Program-made: the position numbers and the translations under genes | Shown here: piece after piece, positions 1 to 8,542 of the stretch | Numbering within the stretch: the first letter of the stretch is position 1 | How the letters are laid out: each line of letters starts with the position of its first letter | Notes under the pieces: generated by a model | Seen by the model: the letters and a program-made list of their open reading frames with translations, nothing else | Database searches by the model: none | Told to the model about the DNA's origin: nothing | From: Acanthaster planci | Lineage: Eukaryota; Echinodermata; Asteroidea; Valvatida; Acanthasteridae | Direction of reading: 5' to 3' | Length of the DNA: 23,396 nucleotides | NCBI RefSeq assembly: GCF_001949145.1 | Contig: NW_019091550.1 | Location: 211,719-235,114 of the forward strand

Positions 1-59
1 TGCAAACCACTAGATTTACTTTGTTTTAATTTACTGCTTTGCTGATTTAAGTTAATAAT

Positions 60-588
60 TAAATGTTATTCCAAATTAGTTCCTTTGTTGTCCGTTGCTC
101 GTATGTTTTAGTGTCCTGGTTCCCGTCTTTTCATTTTTCTTCTGCCGTGCATTCTCCGCACGTAACAAGACTGATTGAGACTGTTGTGTACTTTTTTCGA
201 GTAAGATATTTCACCAATGGTATACACCACCTTTATGCACATGGTTTTGCACTTGCTTATGTCGAAACACATGCCCCAGGTGGCAGCCCCTTTTCAAGGT
301 TATTCAGACCATTCTGGGAAAGCTTTTCATCCGCAGCTCCGAGATCCGTTTTATAGCTCCACGTGTAGATTAAGCAGTGGCCTGCAAACAGCCCGATAAC
401 ACCTCCAGCCCCTACTGCCTTACAGATGTCATTTATAAATAGGAGGAAGAGGTGTGAGGCCCAAGTACTGTTCCTTGGGGGACCCCACTAATTACAGGAT
501 GCCACGTTGACGATTTGCCATTAACCGTTACGGGTTGGAAGCAATTACAAAGGAATGCTGAATTCCAGGTATTTATTTTTCCGACCAT
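60..588 (-). pseudogene. Decayed LINE (non-LTR) reverse transcriptase fragment
   Basis: Read on the minus strand from about 585 downward, this encodes the middle of a non-LTR reverse transcriptase of CR1/Jockey type. The stretch VNGKSSTWHPVISGVPQGTV is the typical RT motif B region. A one-frame shift then gives LFLLFINDI, and then FAGH at 377-388, where an active enzyme has F/Y-A-D-D; both catalytic aspartates are lost. A further single-base shift near 283 leads into a region resembling the DISKCK thumb motif of these RTs. No endonuclease or ORF1 is visible, and the 5' end stops abruptly at the BEL/Pao junction near 585. The left limit is uncertain because similarity fades below about 200. 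It is a dead fragment. Class assignment is by motif recognition; subfamily is uncertain. Confidence 0.75.
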
Positions 589-1149
589 CACTGGCTGATG
601 GGGACCTGTGAGCCAAGGGGAACTCTTCAAATTCCGTGTTTCAATCGGACGTGCGCCACAGTCTAGAGGATTCTTGTCTGTGGTACATACCTCCATTGGC
701 AGGGTCGGGAGAATTCTAGAACCTTGTGAATACGATCTGCAACCCAAGTATGAAGTCGTCTGGTAGTGTTGAAATACCCCAGAACAATCTTACTATCAGT
801 GTGGTAGATCACTTTCGAGGGCTGAATTCTCAACTCCCTGCACACCACTTTGCCGATTTTCGTTGCTAAGACTGCAGCACAAAGTTTGAGTCTAGGAATA
901 GCGTGGCCTGATTTCCCGAAGACGAATCCTGCTTTGGGCTCCTCTGCATCTACTAAAGTATGCAGCCGCTGGAACTGCCACTTCAGAAGCATCGCAGTAG
1001 ATGTGCAGCACTCCACTTTCAAGGCAAGTAGGGTAGGTGTGAGGAACTGACAAGAACTGCAGCTCAGCCAGCCCAGGCTTCCATGACTCCCAAGCAGCCC
1101 TATAAACTTCAGGAAGGCTATCATCCCAACTGACATTGTTGGTGGTCAT
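586..1149 (-). pseudogene. BEL/Pao RNase H-like domain, mutated
   Basis: Two overlapping frames together give a Pao-type RNase H domain. The first carries HIYCDASEVAVPAAAYF with the first catalytic Asp. The second carries IPRLKLCAAVLATKIGKVV and IYHTDSKIVLGYF. In the family the second motif reads RLEL; here codon 885-887 gives Lys instead of the catalytic Glu. A further frame change near 680 leads to TDKNPLDCGARPIETRNLKS and then SPWLTGP, the linker that normally precedes integrase. The frame shifts and the Glu-to-Lys change both point to inactivity. Confidence 0.75.
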
Positions 1150-1469
1150 ATGAACAGAGCTCTTGCTTGTACTATGACCGGTGCGAGGAAACCAAGAGGA
1201 TCAAATACACCATTAATTGTTGACAAGACGCCTCTCCTCGTGTAGGGTCTTTCCCCCTGATTGGTATGAAACCTGAAGGTGTCATCACTCAGGTTCCACT
1301 GAACACCTAGACTTCGCTGTGTAGGTACACCATCACTGAGTGTCAGGTTCCTGATCTCTTTCTGGACCTCTTCTGCCTTGAATGCGTCGAGTACTGCCTG
1401 GGAGTTTGAAGCAATTTTGTGCAGATTTATGCCGGCCTTCTCCTTCAGCATGGTTTTGGTGCGCTTCAT
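1146..1469 (-). pseudogene. BEL/Pao peptidase A17-type region
   Basis: This open stretch of 107 codons carries SLGVQWNLSDDTFRFH and then RRGVLSTINGVFDPLGFLAP, the conserved block found after RT in BEL/Pao polyproteins (Pfam Peptidase_A17). It follows the RT fragment in a different frame and runs into the RNase H-like part by overlap near 1146. It is uninterrupted over its length but cannot be translated as part of a full polyprotein. Confidence 0.85.
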
Positions 1470-1479
1470 AAGTGAGATG

Positions 1480-1750
1480 GCCGTGTAACTGTCATCACAT
1501 GACCGTCATCCACGTAGAAGTCGTTGAAGAATTGCCGAACACATGCTTCAGCATATGATACTCAATGAGAGGTTTGTTGAAGTCGTTGCTCTCATGCCAG
1601 AAGAAACAAAGGAAATTCCTGTGTTTCTCTGACACCGAAAAGCAACAGAAAATGGACTCAATATCTCCGCAGACTACCACTTGCCCTCGGCGAAACCTCA
1701 TGAGGACACCCACCCAGTCATTGGTAAGGTTAATCAAGTTAACAACACAC
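1480..1750 (-). pseudogene. BEL/Pao reverse transcriptase fragment
   Basis: The minus-strand peptide contains GVLMRFRRGQVVVCGDIESI followed by SEKHRNFLCFFW and EYHMLKHVFGNS, the palm motif A region of BEL/Pao RT with its catalytic Asp in GDIE. The usual segment after FGNS is missing, so there is an internal deletion. A frame shift then reaches FFNDFYVDDGH, whose YVDD catalytic box lies at 1505-1516 and is intact. The fingers region upstream is absent. Non-functional because of the frame shift and deletion. Confidence 0.8.
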
Positions 1751-1754
1751 TAAT

Positions 1755-2580
1755 GGAGCTTAACTTACATAAAAAATATATGGATGCTCAACCCTCAGGT
1801 TATAGCTTCTAAAAGCACTATAATTTTAGGCCTCTCAGACACAAAGTTGGAGACCGTGAACACAAAACTGTCCGTACCTGTCAAACAGTTAAAACTAAGC
1901 AACGTACCACGCATGCCCAACGCGGGCTGCCACCTGGATATAGCGCGCGTGGGAATAGCACCTAATTATGGGGTGCAAAAATATACAAATTAAAGCTTGG
2001 GTACAGCAAAATCTCCTATCTATCCTCCGTCAAGGCCTTCGTGGCTGTGTGTGTGTAACTGCAAAGCGACTCGACAGGAGACCAGGCGAGTGGCGCAGCC
2101 ACGAGGCCTTTTCCAACTTGATTTTGAGGTTTTGTGGTAAATTATTGAAGCTTTCTGATATGCATTATTCATAAATTTCATGTAAATATAGTTGAAGCAG
2201 ATGAGTCTCCGAAAGAAACGGCATCAACTCCAAAGCTTACGCGTTACGCATTGTTTCTGTCTGGTTTTTCATGAGGGCAATAAGCGGTGAGATGACAACT
2301 ATGATGCTTGTTGGTGGGGGGGGTGGTGTTGACGTTGGAGTAACTCTAGCAGTTCATCAAGGCCGAACGGTCAAAGCAAAACGGCAGTGCTTGAAATATG
2401 GAGCTCTTATCATATCCCGTAGGTAGAGACGAAAACGTCACGCCCGTGTACAGATGCTTCAATAGCTTAACACTGCAACGGTTTAAACTTGGCAAGGTGA
2501 AGTTTTCCAGCAGCATATTTTAAAGAAATGTCCAAATACTTACCGCTCAGACAACTGACCTGCACTCACGGCCGCCGACA
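1755..2580. other. No recognisable gene; GT/G-rich tract inside
   Basis: Between the BEL/Pao remnant and the next LINE I see no protein similarity and no long convincing frame. A G-rich tract lies near 2312-2333. The stretch 1880-2110 is more GC-rich than the rest and may be old transposon sequence, but I cannot name it. Confidence 0.5.
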
Positions 2581-2583
2581 CAC

Positions 2584-3888
2584 TTGACACAGGTATCGTT
2601 AACTGCTCCTACAATGCTTGGACTGTTTCCGAAGTTGAAAAAAGCTATTGTAGTACCTATTCCTAAACAGTCTCCTCCGACCATTGACAAACTTAGATCG
2701 GTGTCTCTTACCTCGGTTTTCGCTAAATTTGCAGAAGGCTTCATCACTCGTTGGGTCAAATTGGATATTGAAGCAGAGGTTGACCCCCGTCAATTTGGTA
2801 ATATAGAAGGGGTGTCCACGACACACTATTTGATTAACCCAGTGCATTATCTTTTCCAGGGAGCCGAAGATAGTCGCAATGTGGGAACAGTGGTCTTAAC
2901 AGATTTGTTCCAAAGCCTTTGATCACGTGGATCACACCTGTCTCATTAACAAGATCATTGATATGGGTGTCCGCCCTGCCATTCTTCCCTGGATCTGCGA
3001 CTTTCTACGTAACAGGCAATAATGTCAGTGCGTTCGATTAAATAGCGTCTTGTCTGATTATATTTCTCTGAAGGGAGGAATTCCACAAGGAACCAAGTTC
3101 GGCCCTGTGGGCTTTCAAATCCTTGTGAATTCTGCTGCTCAAGATGCAAAAACTGAATGCTGGAAGTATGTGGATGATATGACATTTGCAGAAAATCGTT
3201 TGGCTTCCCAAACAGGATCAATGAAAAATGATTTGGAAAAACTTTAACATTGATCTGAGGAGAACCATTTGAAATGGAATCCTAGCAAATGTCAGCCATT
3301 CAAGTCTGCTTCAGCAAAACCCCATCTGGGCATACTGACTTACGTATTGGTACTGACAGCATTCCATTATGCTTCCGAAGCCAAAGTCCCGGGGTGTGGC
3401 TGCAAAGTGATCATATTTAGAAATTGCTTGAAAAGGCCAATAAGAAAATGTTTTTGTTACGCACTTTGAAGAGATTTGGTTTTGGTCCCTCTGAATTTAG
3501 CACTATGTACACTGGTTATATAAGACCTGTTCTTGAATATGCAGATATCATTTGGCACTCGGGTCTCACCCGTATACATTGTTATAAAATTGGATCCATT
3601 CAAACGACGGCGTGTAAGACGATCTTAGGTGGGCACTCCGCCTCTTATGATGACAATCTTAAAACCTGTAATTTTGAAACCCTGGAAGAAAGGAGACTTG
3701 CCCATAGTATTCAATTCGCTCAAACACTCAGTAATAACAGTCGCACTTGTTCTTTGTTACCGTCAACAAGATTTGAACAACACAGAAAGCAGCTGAGAAA
3801 TAATCAGAAGCTCTTACAAATTCGCTGTAGAACCACGAGATTCAAGAAGAGTCCTGTCTCTTTCCTTACTGATGTTTTAAACAGGTAA
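2584..3888 (+). pseudogene. LINE reverse transcriptase, broken
   Basis: Recognisable RT pieces in order are: KAIVVPIPKQSPPTIDKLRS (fingers, LRSVSLTS motif); RQFGN and the VVLTDLFQS motif A; FDHVDH after a frame change near 2910; GIPQGT at 3077-3094 (motif B); KYVDDMTFAENR with the YVDD catalytic box at 3167-3178; HLKWNPSKCQ; and, in another frame, KANKKMFLLRTLKRFGFGPS through YIRPVLEYADIIWHSGLT to the end at 3888. Breaks are a frame shift near 2910, a TAA at 3020, a stop at 3245, and a further shift with probable deletion near 3410. The catalytic aspartates remain, but the protein cannot be made. Compared with a typical LINE ORF2, roughly the N-terminal half is missing. Confidence 0.85.
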
Positions 3889-4064
3889 AACCCAGCATTA
3901 TTTTGAGTCCGTGACTTTTAGTTGTGAAGTTGATATCCGTCAATAGTGATGTGTGTTTTTTTTAATGTAATTTAAATTGGTGTTAGTTTCTACTTTTTAA
4001 TTTGTAACATACATGTAATTTGGCCGTCAGGCCATGAGATGTATGCAAAATAATAAAACATAAA
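3889..4064 (+). other. LINE 3' UTR and A-rich tail
   Basis: Non-coding stretch after the RT stop. It includes the short self-complementary segment GGCCGTCAGGCC (4021-4032) and ends with an A-rich run containing AATAAAA. It is interpreted as the element's 3' UTR because it lies between the RT C-terminus and the tail-to-tail junction with the Penelope-like element. Confidence 0.6.
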
Positions 4065-4065
4065 C

Positions 4066-4243
4066 AACGTAACGCGCCCCTTTTATAGCTCGGCGAGCCG
4101 GCCGCTCTTGCAACTTCGCCTGCGCACGCGCTACATGTGACCAGGCAGTGACTTCCGTTAACAAATCGCCCTACGTGCAAAGCGGAGCTTAAGCTATGCG
4201 CGCCTAACATCTGCCCCACTGGTCAGTGCTCTGAAATATGTGA
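4066..4243 (-). other. Non-coding 3' end of Penelope-like element
   Basis: A GC-rich stretch downstream of the ribozyme-like motif on the minus strand, ending where the LINE tail begins. In this class the end is a copy of the terminal repeat carrying the promoter, which fits the TATA box near 4080-4087. I could not find a second copy of this repeat at the other end. Confidence 0.5.
4080..4087 (-). promoter_or_regulatory. TATA box in Penelope-like terminal repeat
   Basis: Minus strand reads TATAAAAG within a GC-rich context (GAGCTATAAAAGGGGCGCG). It is a good TATA match and lies where an element promoter is expected. Start-site position and activity are not shown by the sequence. Confidence 0.45.
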
Positions 4244-4283
4244 TTGCCGAGCTTTCGGTAACTGAGTACCTTCTTCAGGGCAA
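4244..4283 (-). ncRNA. Hammerhead-ribozyme-like motif
   Basis: On the minus strand a 40-nt segment fits a minimal type I hammerhead. Helix I pairs TTGCC (4283-4279) with GGCAA (4248-4244). Between them are CTGAAGA (core CUGANGA, 4278-4272), one extra A, helix II GGTA/TACC closed by a six-base loop, then GAAA, and a two-pair helix III of the form A-G-C-T followed by C at the expected cleavage site, just before GGCAA. It lies 6 nt after the endonuclease stop codon. Hammerheads are known from Penelope-like terminal repeats. The extra A between the core and helix II is a departure from the textbook core, and activity is not shown. Confidence 0.55.
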
Positions 4284-4289
4284 GCAGAT

Positions 4290-4765
4290 TCAGTTCTGAA
4301 TGAACGCGGAAAAATCGAAGTTCATTCCCCTGGATGCAGCGTTCCAAGTTCGAAAATGACGCGCTGCTCCAGTTCCCTACGCTGCACATCAGATGACGCT
4401 TTCCGCAGGATGCAGACGCTTACGTCACCGAGGGAATGTGGCGGCGCGCAAAAGTGCTGCGCAACAGTGAGACCAGGTGTTTGTTGGCGCACACTGCGCA
4501 AGTGTTCCGCGAAGCGGTCACCAAGGCGACGTTTGGTCTCTCCGACGTACAGTTTACCACAGCGACGACATGTAATGCAATAAACCACATTGCTAGTAAT
4601 GCATGTACATGTATGATCCCCGCGTATGCGGTAGCTACCGCGGGGGCCGACGACCGACGGGCTGTTAAAAATGTAGGGGCAGGTGTTACATCTGGGGCGC
4701 TGACAAGGGGAATTGCTGCCTGCTTTTGACGGCGAGATGGAATCCAACCAGGAACGTACAACCAT
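4290..4765 (-). pseudogene. GIY-YIG endonuclease domain of Penelope-like element
   Basis: The minus-strand frame has CQRPRCNTCPYI (Cys-rich zinc-finger-like linker), then TSNVVYCITCRRCGKLYVGE, which holds the GIY (VVY) and YIG (YVG) motifs with the CxxC insert typical of Penelope-like nucleases. RRLGDRFAEH, with the helix carrying the conserved Arg and His, follows. RRELEQRVIFELGTLHPG is the C-terminal block with the metal-binding Glu. A one-base shift near 4326 splits this block from its ending, which continues as GMNFDFSAFIQN and a stop at 4290-4292. The domain nicks target DNA during retrotransposition. It is nearly intact, but the RT needed with it is ruined. Confidence 0.88.
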
Positions 4766-5235
4766 GTTCCCGACAGAACGATCGCGCCTAAACGCGCAAA
4801 TCGGGGTTCGGCGAAAATGGAAGCTGTGGCCGCATCATTTCCGAGTGTACGGAAATGTTTGAGAAGAATATTACGTACCGGGATGTTTCGAGGTTGGTAT
4901 GTGAGTACGAGGGGGACGCGATCACGTTGCTTGGCCCCGGTGGGGCAGAGAACTCGGCATCGCTACTACAAATCCTATGCAGTCGAAGTAACTGAGAGTA
5001 AGGGCTGGAGTTCTTACACTTGAGGGGGTGAGACGATTGGTACTGCAGGTAGCTGTGGGAATCTGTGGGTTTTGTAATGCACAGTTATGCCAAGTTTCCG
5101 CGCACAGATCTGGACGCGCACATCGAGGAAGGTAACAGAGTGTTGGGACACATCAGATGCATAGCGCAGTGCTGGGTGAAAGGCACCCACAAACGCTAAG
5201 AAATTCAGAGTGGGAAGTTTGGGTTTTTTTTCCAT
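4766..5235 (-). pseudogene. Penelope-like RT C-terminal region, frame-shifted
   Basis: The minus strand gives GAFHPALRYASDVSQHSVTF followed by LDVRV, then in a shifted frame TDSHSYLQYQSSHPP, then NSSPYSQLLRLHRICSSDAE, then VLTYQPRNIPVRNILLKHF. This is the conserved tail of Penelope-like RTs, which links the palm and thumb to the GIY-YIG domain. At least three frame changes occur. The catalytic palm lies further upstream and is absent, so the copy is strongly 5'-truncated. The region joins directly to the endonuclease segment at 4765. Confidence 0.8.
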
Positions 5236-5757
5236 AAAGGACTTCTACGGGTCAGCAACTGCTTTCCTGATTTTTCTGCATTAACATTCTTCCATTTTAA
5301 TATTTCCTTGATGGTTTTGTAAAGTGCGGTTGTGCGACCACGATGATCAGTGATCACAAATTACCGAGTGTGTTCGGACATTTTGCAGAAGCACAGGCCT
5401 AGACGTGAACGACATATCCAAGACTCTAAGATATTCTCTGTCCCAGAAGATGGGTCTTTCCTAGTCGAAAACCCCACCCTCTGTTACAAATGATAATCGT
5501 TTAGGAAAGATAGAAAGGAATTAAAAACAGTCTACTAATCTGAATGTGGAAATTCACACCACAAAATAAGATGTTTTTTATTTTCTTTTGTGTTGGAAAA
5601 CAAGCTTTGTTGAAACGACCCCCTTTTGTTCCAATTAGCAATCTAAAACCAAATCTTACTACATTTCCCCCTCAATATACATTTGAAAACGGTGTGCTGA
5701 ATACCGCAGGACTTATGAACTATTGAAATTATTCGCTGCGGCTGGATATCAATTTGA

Positions 5758-5790
5758 CGCCGCGGCAAGCTCTTTTAACTCGCCGCGGCG
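5758..5790. repeat. GC-rich inverted repeat
   Basis: CGCCGCGGC (5758-5766) is followed 14 bases later by CGCCGCGGCG (5781-5790). Each copy contains the palindrome GCCGCGGC, so the pair can form a hairpin in otherwise AT-rich surroundings. Function unknown. Confidence 0.6.
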
Positions 5791-6569
5791 AGATATGGGG
5801 ATAGCAATTAACAATAAAAATTGCAAGTGGCCCTTATACGCTTCCGTACCTATACGTGTCAAGACACGAGTAAGGGTATATCTCCTACCATGCGTCTGCT
5901 ATAAAATGAGTTGGTCCTAAGTGGTGTAAATGGAGTACAATTTAAGGCCCCACAAAAGTGCAGTGATCATAAAAACGGAACCTCGCATGCAGGTTCTATA
6001 CGGTTGCGACGTTGCTATTTGTTCTTCTGCCGGAACATGGTGGTGTCCCATGACAAAAGTTGCATACAAGATGAAACTTCAAAACCACAAATCAAAATGT
6101 TAATAATAGGAAGTAAAAATTATTCAAACCGCAGTAACAGTAAAGAAGTATCATGGATGAGCGAGTAAAAAGCTAATTTTGACCGATACAAACCCAATTA
6201 AAAACTGAGATTTTAAAAACAAAGCCACTCTTCCGAATGGCTTTCCAGCAGGACCGGACAGATTCTGTGCCACTGAAGACCATGTATGACCACTACTCAG
6301 TGTAGTGATTCCGACTTACAACGACAAACTGGACTTATTATGGTTGGTTTATTCCAGTACTTTGTGCCGGTTTGGAATCTTATTGATACTCCGCATCGTT
6401 GGAGTAAAACTCGTGCGCCTGTAGCAGCCGCAAGGGTCGTGTGAAATATAGAGGGCGCACTCCCTAAGCCACGCGGTAGCGCGCGGTACATACTACATGT
6501 ACATAATTAAAACAAGTATAGTGTCACTAGAAGAACTTTGTATCAGCTGGAGGTGATGTCACCCATCAC

Positions 6570-6610
6570 GGAGGAATGAAAGTACACATTCTTTCATGGT
6601 TGTATCCTCC
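6570..6610. repeat. Nested hairpin
   Basis: GGAGGA (6570-6575) pairs with TCCTCC (6605-6610), and inside it ATGAAAG (6576-6582) pairs with CTTTCAT (6591-6597). The adjacent GTGATG/CATCAC at 6553-6569 forms a second small stem. It could be an old terminal-inverted-repeat remnant. Confidence 0.5.
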
Positions 6611-6824
6611 AAACTAATTCATCCGGGGAATTTACACTGAGGTGAGAAAGGATTGGACACTGTGAAGGAGTATCCTTAAAATTTAGCTCTCCCTTTTATT
6701 ACAGGAAGGGGTCCCTAAAGTTATAAATCCCCCAAATTAGAATAGAATGTTGAGCTTGAGCACGCATTGAGGTAGGCCAGTACTAGGATTACTTCAAATT
6801 ACTAGTCATTGCTAGTAGGCCCTA

Positions 6825-6857
6825 CTAGGCCCTAGCAGATTATGACATAGGGCCTAG
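6825..6857. repeat. CTAG-rich hairpin
   Basis: CTAGGCCCTA (6825-6834) and TAGGGCCTAG (6848-6857) form a 10-bp perfect stem with a 13-base loop. The surrounding 6775-6870 is dense in CTAG and TAGGCC words, suggesting decayed short repeats. Confidence 0.55.
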
Positions 6858-7740
6858 GCCTATTTTCACACTTAGAAAACATTTTTCAGTTCAGTCTCAT
6901 AGAGTGCCGAAGTGAATAGTCTCGGGTAGGGCCTACAATTAGAGAACCAACAAAGTGTTACAACTGAGTTCGGATGCCCCATTTTCAAGACAATGGTTTT
7001 CAGTCATGTATGACAGGAGGGATACCATCAAAGTATCATTAGAAAGAATACTGCTTCTACTTTTGGAAGATCCTTATACATTATAATCATATCTCATGGT
7101 TTGGGCATATCAACCCCTTTCCTCAGGGTTTGGTTTTTTTCTGGGACACCCTGTATAGCGCACATATCTATCACAACTGACTCTCAAGGCACTGTATTGT
7201 TGAAATCAGCACAGAAGATCAAAAGTTACTGCCTGCAAATCAGGCTGAGGACCCTTTAATGTGGTACACATGAACAAATGTCATTTTCAATTAAACCCCA
7301 ATTCAGCAATATGTAAAAGCGATTGAAGTTGACAATCTGTCATAAGGTGTTACAATGTATTGTCACTGATATGTAATCCAGATTGTGAAGATGCTTTGTT
7401 TTTCTCGGACATATTTTCAAAAAGGTAAATTCATGCAAAATAAAAAACAAAAGACTTGGAAATCAAGTTGAACTGTATAATTTACTGATGACTTTGTAAG
7501 AGGTCAGTCAAGTCGGTCACAAACAGACTGATCATTTTTTAACTTTCCACATTTTCACTTCCTGTGTAATTTGAAATAAATCTATTTCGCAGGTGAGCCA
7601 GGTGAGGTGGTACATGTATCTATGCATAATGGAAACTAAAAACAGCCTCATTATAGATGTGCCATGTCACAAGAACCACATTATATGCCATCAGTATGTG
7701 TGACTATGAGTACATGACTGTGCATTCTTTATGTTCTGTT

Positions 7741-7760
7741 CACTCTGTTTTCCTTAACAG
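7741..7760 (+). promoter_or_regulatory. Possible 5'-UTR splice acceptor of MRM1
   Basis: A pyrimidine-rich run ending in TTCCTTAACAG at 7760 would make a good 3' splice site 180 bases before the MRM1 start codon. It may mark a leader intron. No transcript evidence is available, and no TATA box is evident. Confidence 0.3.
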
Positions 7761-7940
7761 AAACACTACTGAGGACACAGTGACACTGGATTTAAACTAC
7801 AGTCTGACTACATGTAGGCAAAAGTGCATCAAAAAACAACCGGAAAGTGACAGAAACAGTGTTGTTCAAAACTTTGGTTTTATTGTTAACTTCATCACCC
7901 CGCAAATGTGCAAGCGATAATCTGAAGAATTTTGACAATC

Positions 7941-8542
7941 ATGGGGAATCACTTATTCACGAACAAGTGTGTGCAATTCAGTGAATATTCACTGAAGTCC
8001 TCTGTCATTTCTTATGGCATTTGGCAAAGTGTACGTGTGTTTGCTACCAGAACCAACACTCTCATGTCATCATGTACATTTTGTATGCTAAAGAGAAGGA
8101 AGTGTACTTTGTATTTGTGGAATATCAAAAAGCCGTACAGTAGTGACATCAAGTCCAACATGGACAATGAGCTAGTGAGGTCAGAAGAAGCCAACAGGTT
8201 TCTTAACAGCAAACACGAATGTAACAAAATGGATTCTGGAAAGAACACCTCTAAGCATGAACCTGTCTCTATCAATAATGGATATGATCAAAGTACATGT
8301 CATTCAGTGAAAGATAATTTGGATGCTGCTGCTAATGTGGCAAGTACAGAAACTGAGCATCTTGACTTTAGATTGGGTGAAGGGCATGATGCAATCGCAG
8401 AAGCAGCTAGTGATGAGAGCTGTGACAACAACTTGGGCAGAAGTGGAGATCTGCTGCAAAACACAGACTTAAGTGTAGCTGGACTCGGAAGTAGGAAAAC
8501 TGTGAGGCAGTATACATGTTCTAAGAAGAGGAGTCAATTAAG
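7941..8542 (+). CDS. MRM1: MRM1 coding exon 1 (N-terminal extension)
   Basis: Residues 1-200 plus two bases of codon 201. Residues 1-70 are poor in acidic residues and contain RVFATRTNT, MLKRRK and KKPYSS, as in a mitochondrial presequence; KKPYSS could be near a processing site. Residues 75-195 are Asp/Glu/Ser/Asn-rich without recognisable domain and look disordered. The donor AAG|GTATGT at 8543 is strong. Reading on past it gives a stop at 8574. The link to exon 2 rests on matching phase (AG|A, Arg) and the lack of another candidate; a different first exon cannot be excluded. Confidence 0.75.

Larger units (their letters stand above)
586..1750 (-). mobile_element. BEL/Pao LTR retrotransposon remnant (pol fragment)
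   Basis: Minus-strand reading runs from reverse transcriptase (1750-1480) through the Pao-type A17 region (1469-1146) to an RNase H-like domain and linker (1149-586), in the domain order of BEL/Pao pol. At least three frame changes break it. No LTRs, gag or integrase are visible, so only the centre of pol survives. The integrase-side end is cut at about 585, where LINE sequence begins in the same strand and same reading frame. Assignment to BEL/Pao is firm from the diagnostic A17 block GVFDPLGFLAPV. Confidence 0.85.
2584..4064 (+). mobile_element. 5'-truncated LINE, CR1/Jockey-like
   Basis: Plus-strand reverse-transcriptase coding sequence from the fingers region to the C-terminus, followed by a 3' UTR ending in an A-rich tail with short AATAAAA-type repeats at about 4046-4064. 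ORF1 and the endonuclease domain are absent, as expected of a 5'-truncated LINE copy. The element ends where the Penelope-like element on the opposite strand also ends, so the two are tail to tail. Confidence 0.85.
4066..5260 (-). mobile_element. Penelope-like element, 5'-truncated
   Basis: Minus-strand order is: RT C-terminal region (about 5235-4766), GIY-YIG endonuclease (4765-4290), stop codon (4290-4292), hammerhead-like motif (4283-4244), and a non-coding GC-rich end with a TATA box (4087-4080). This matches Penelope-like retroelements, which join a telomerase-like RT to a GIY-YIG nuclease and carry ribozyme-bearing terminal repeats. Most of the RT is missing, and several frame shifts have killed the copy. 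The right limit, near 5235-5260, is where similarity ends. Confidence 0.85.
5261..7650. other. Intergenic region without recognised genes
   Basis: No frame here looks like a conserved protein. Visible structures are short hairpins at 5758-5790, 6570-6610 and 6825-6857, listed separately. A mobile-element-end-like string GGGACACCCTGTATA lies near 7143-7157, but no partner end was found. Confidence 0.5.

Noticed and set aside
7657-7920. 87-codon frame just upstream of MRM1
   Set aside because: No similarity, different frame from MRM1, probably leader or promoter DNA.
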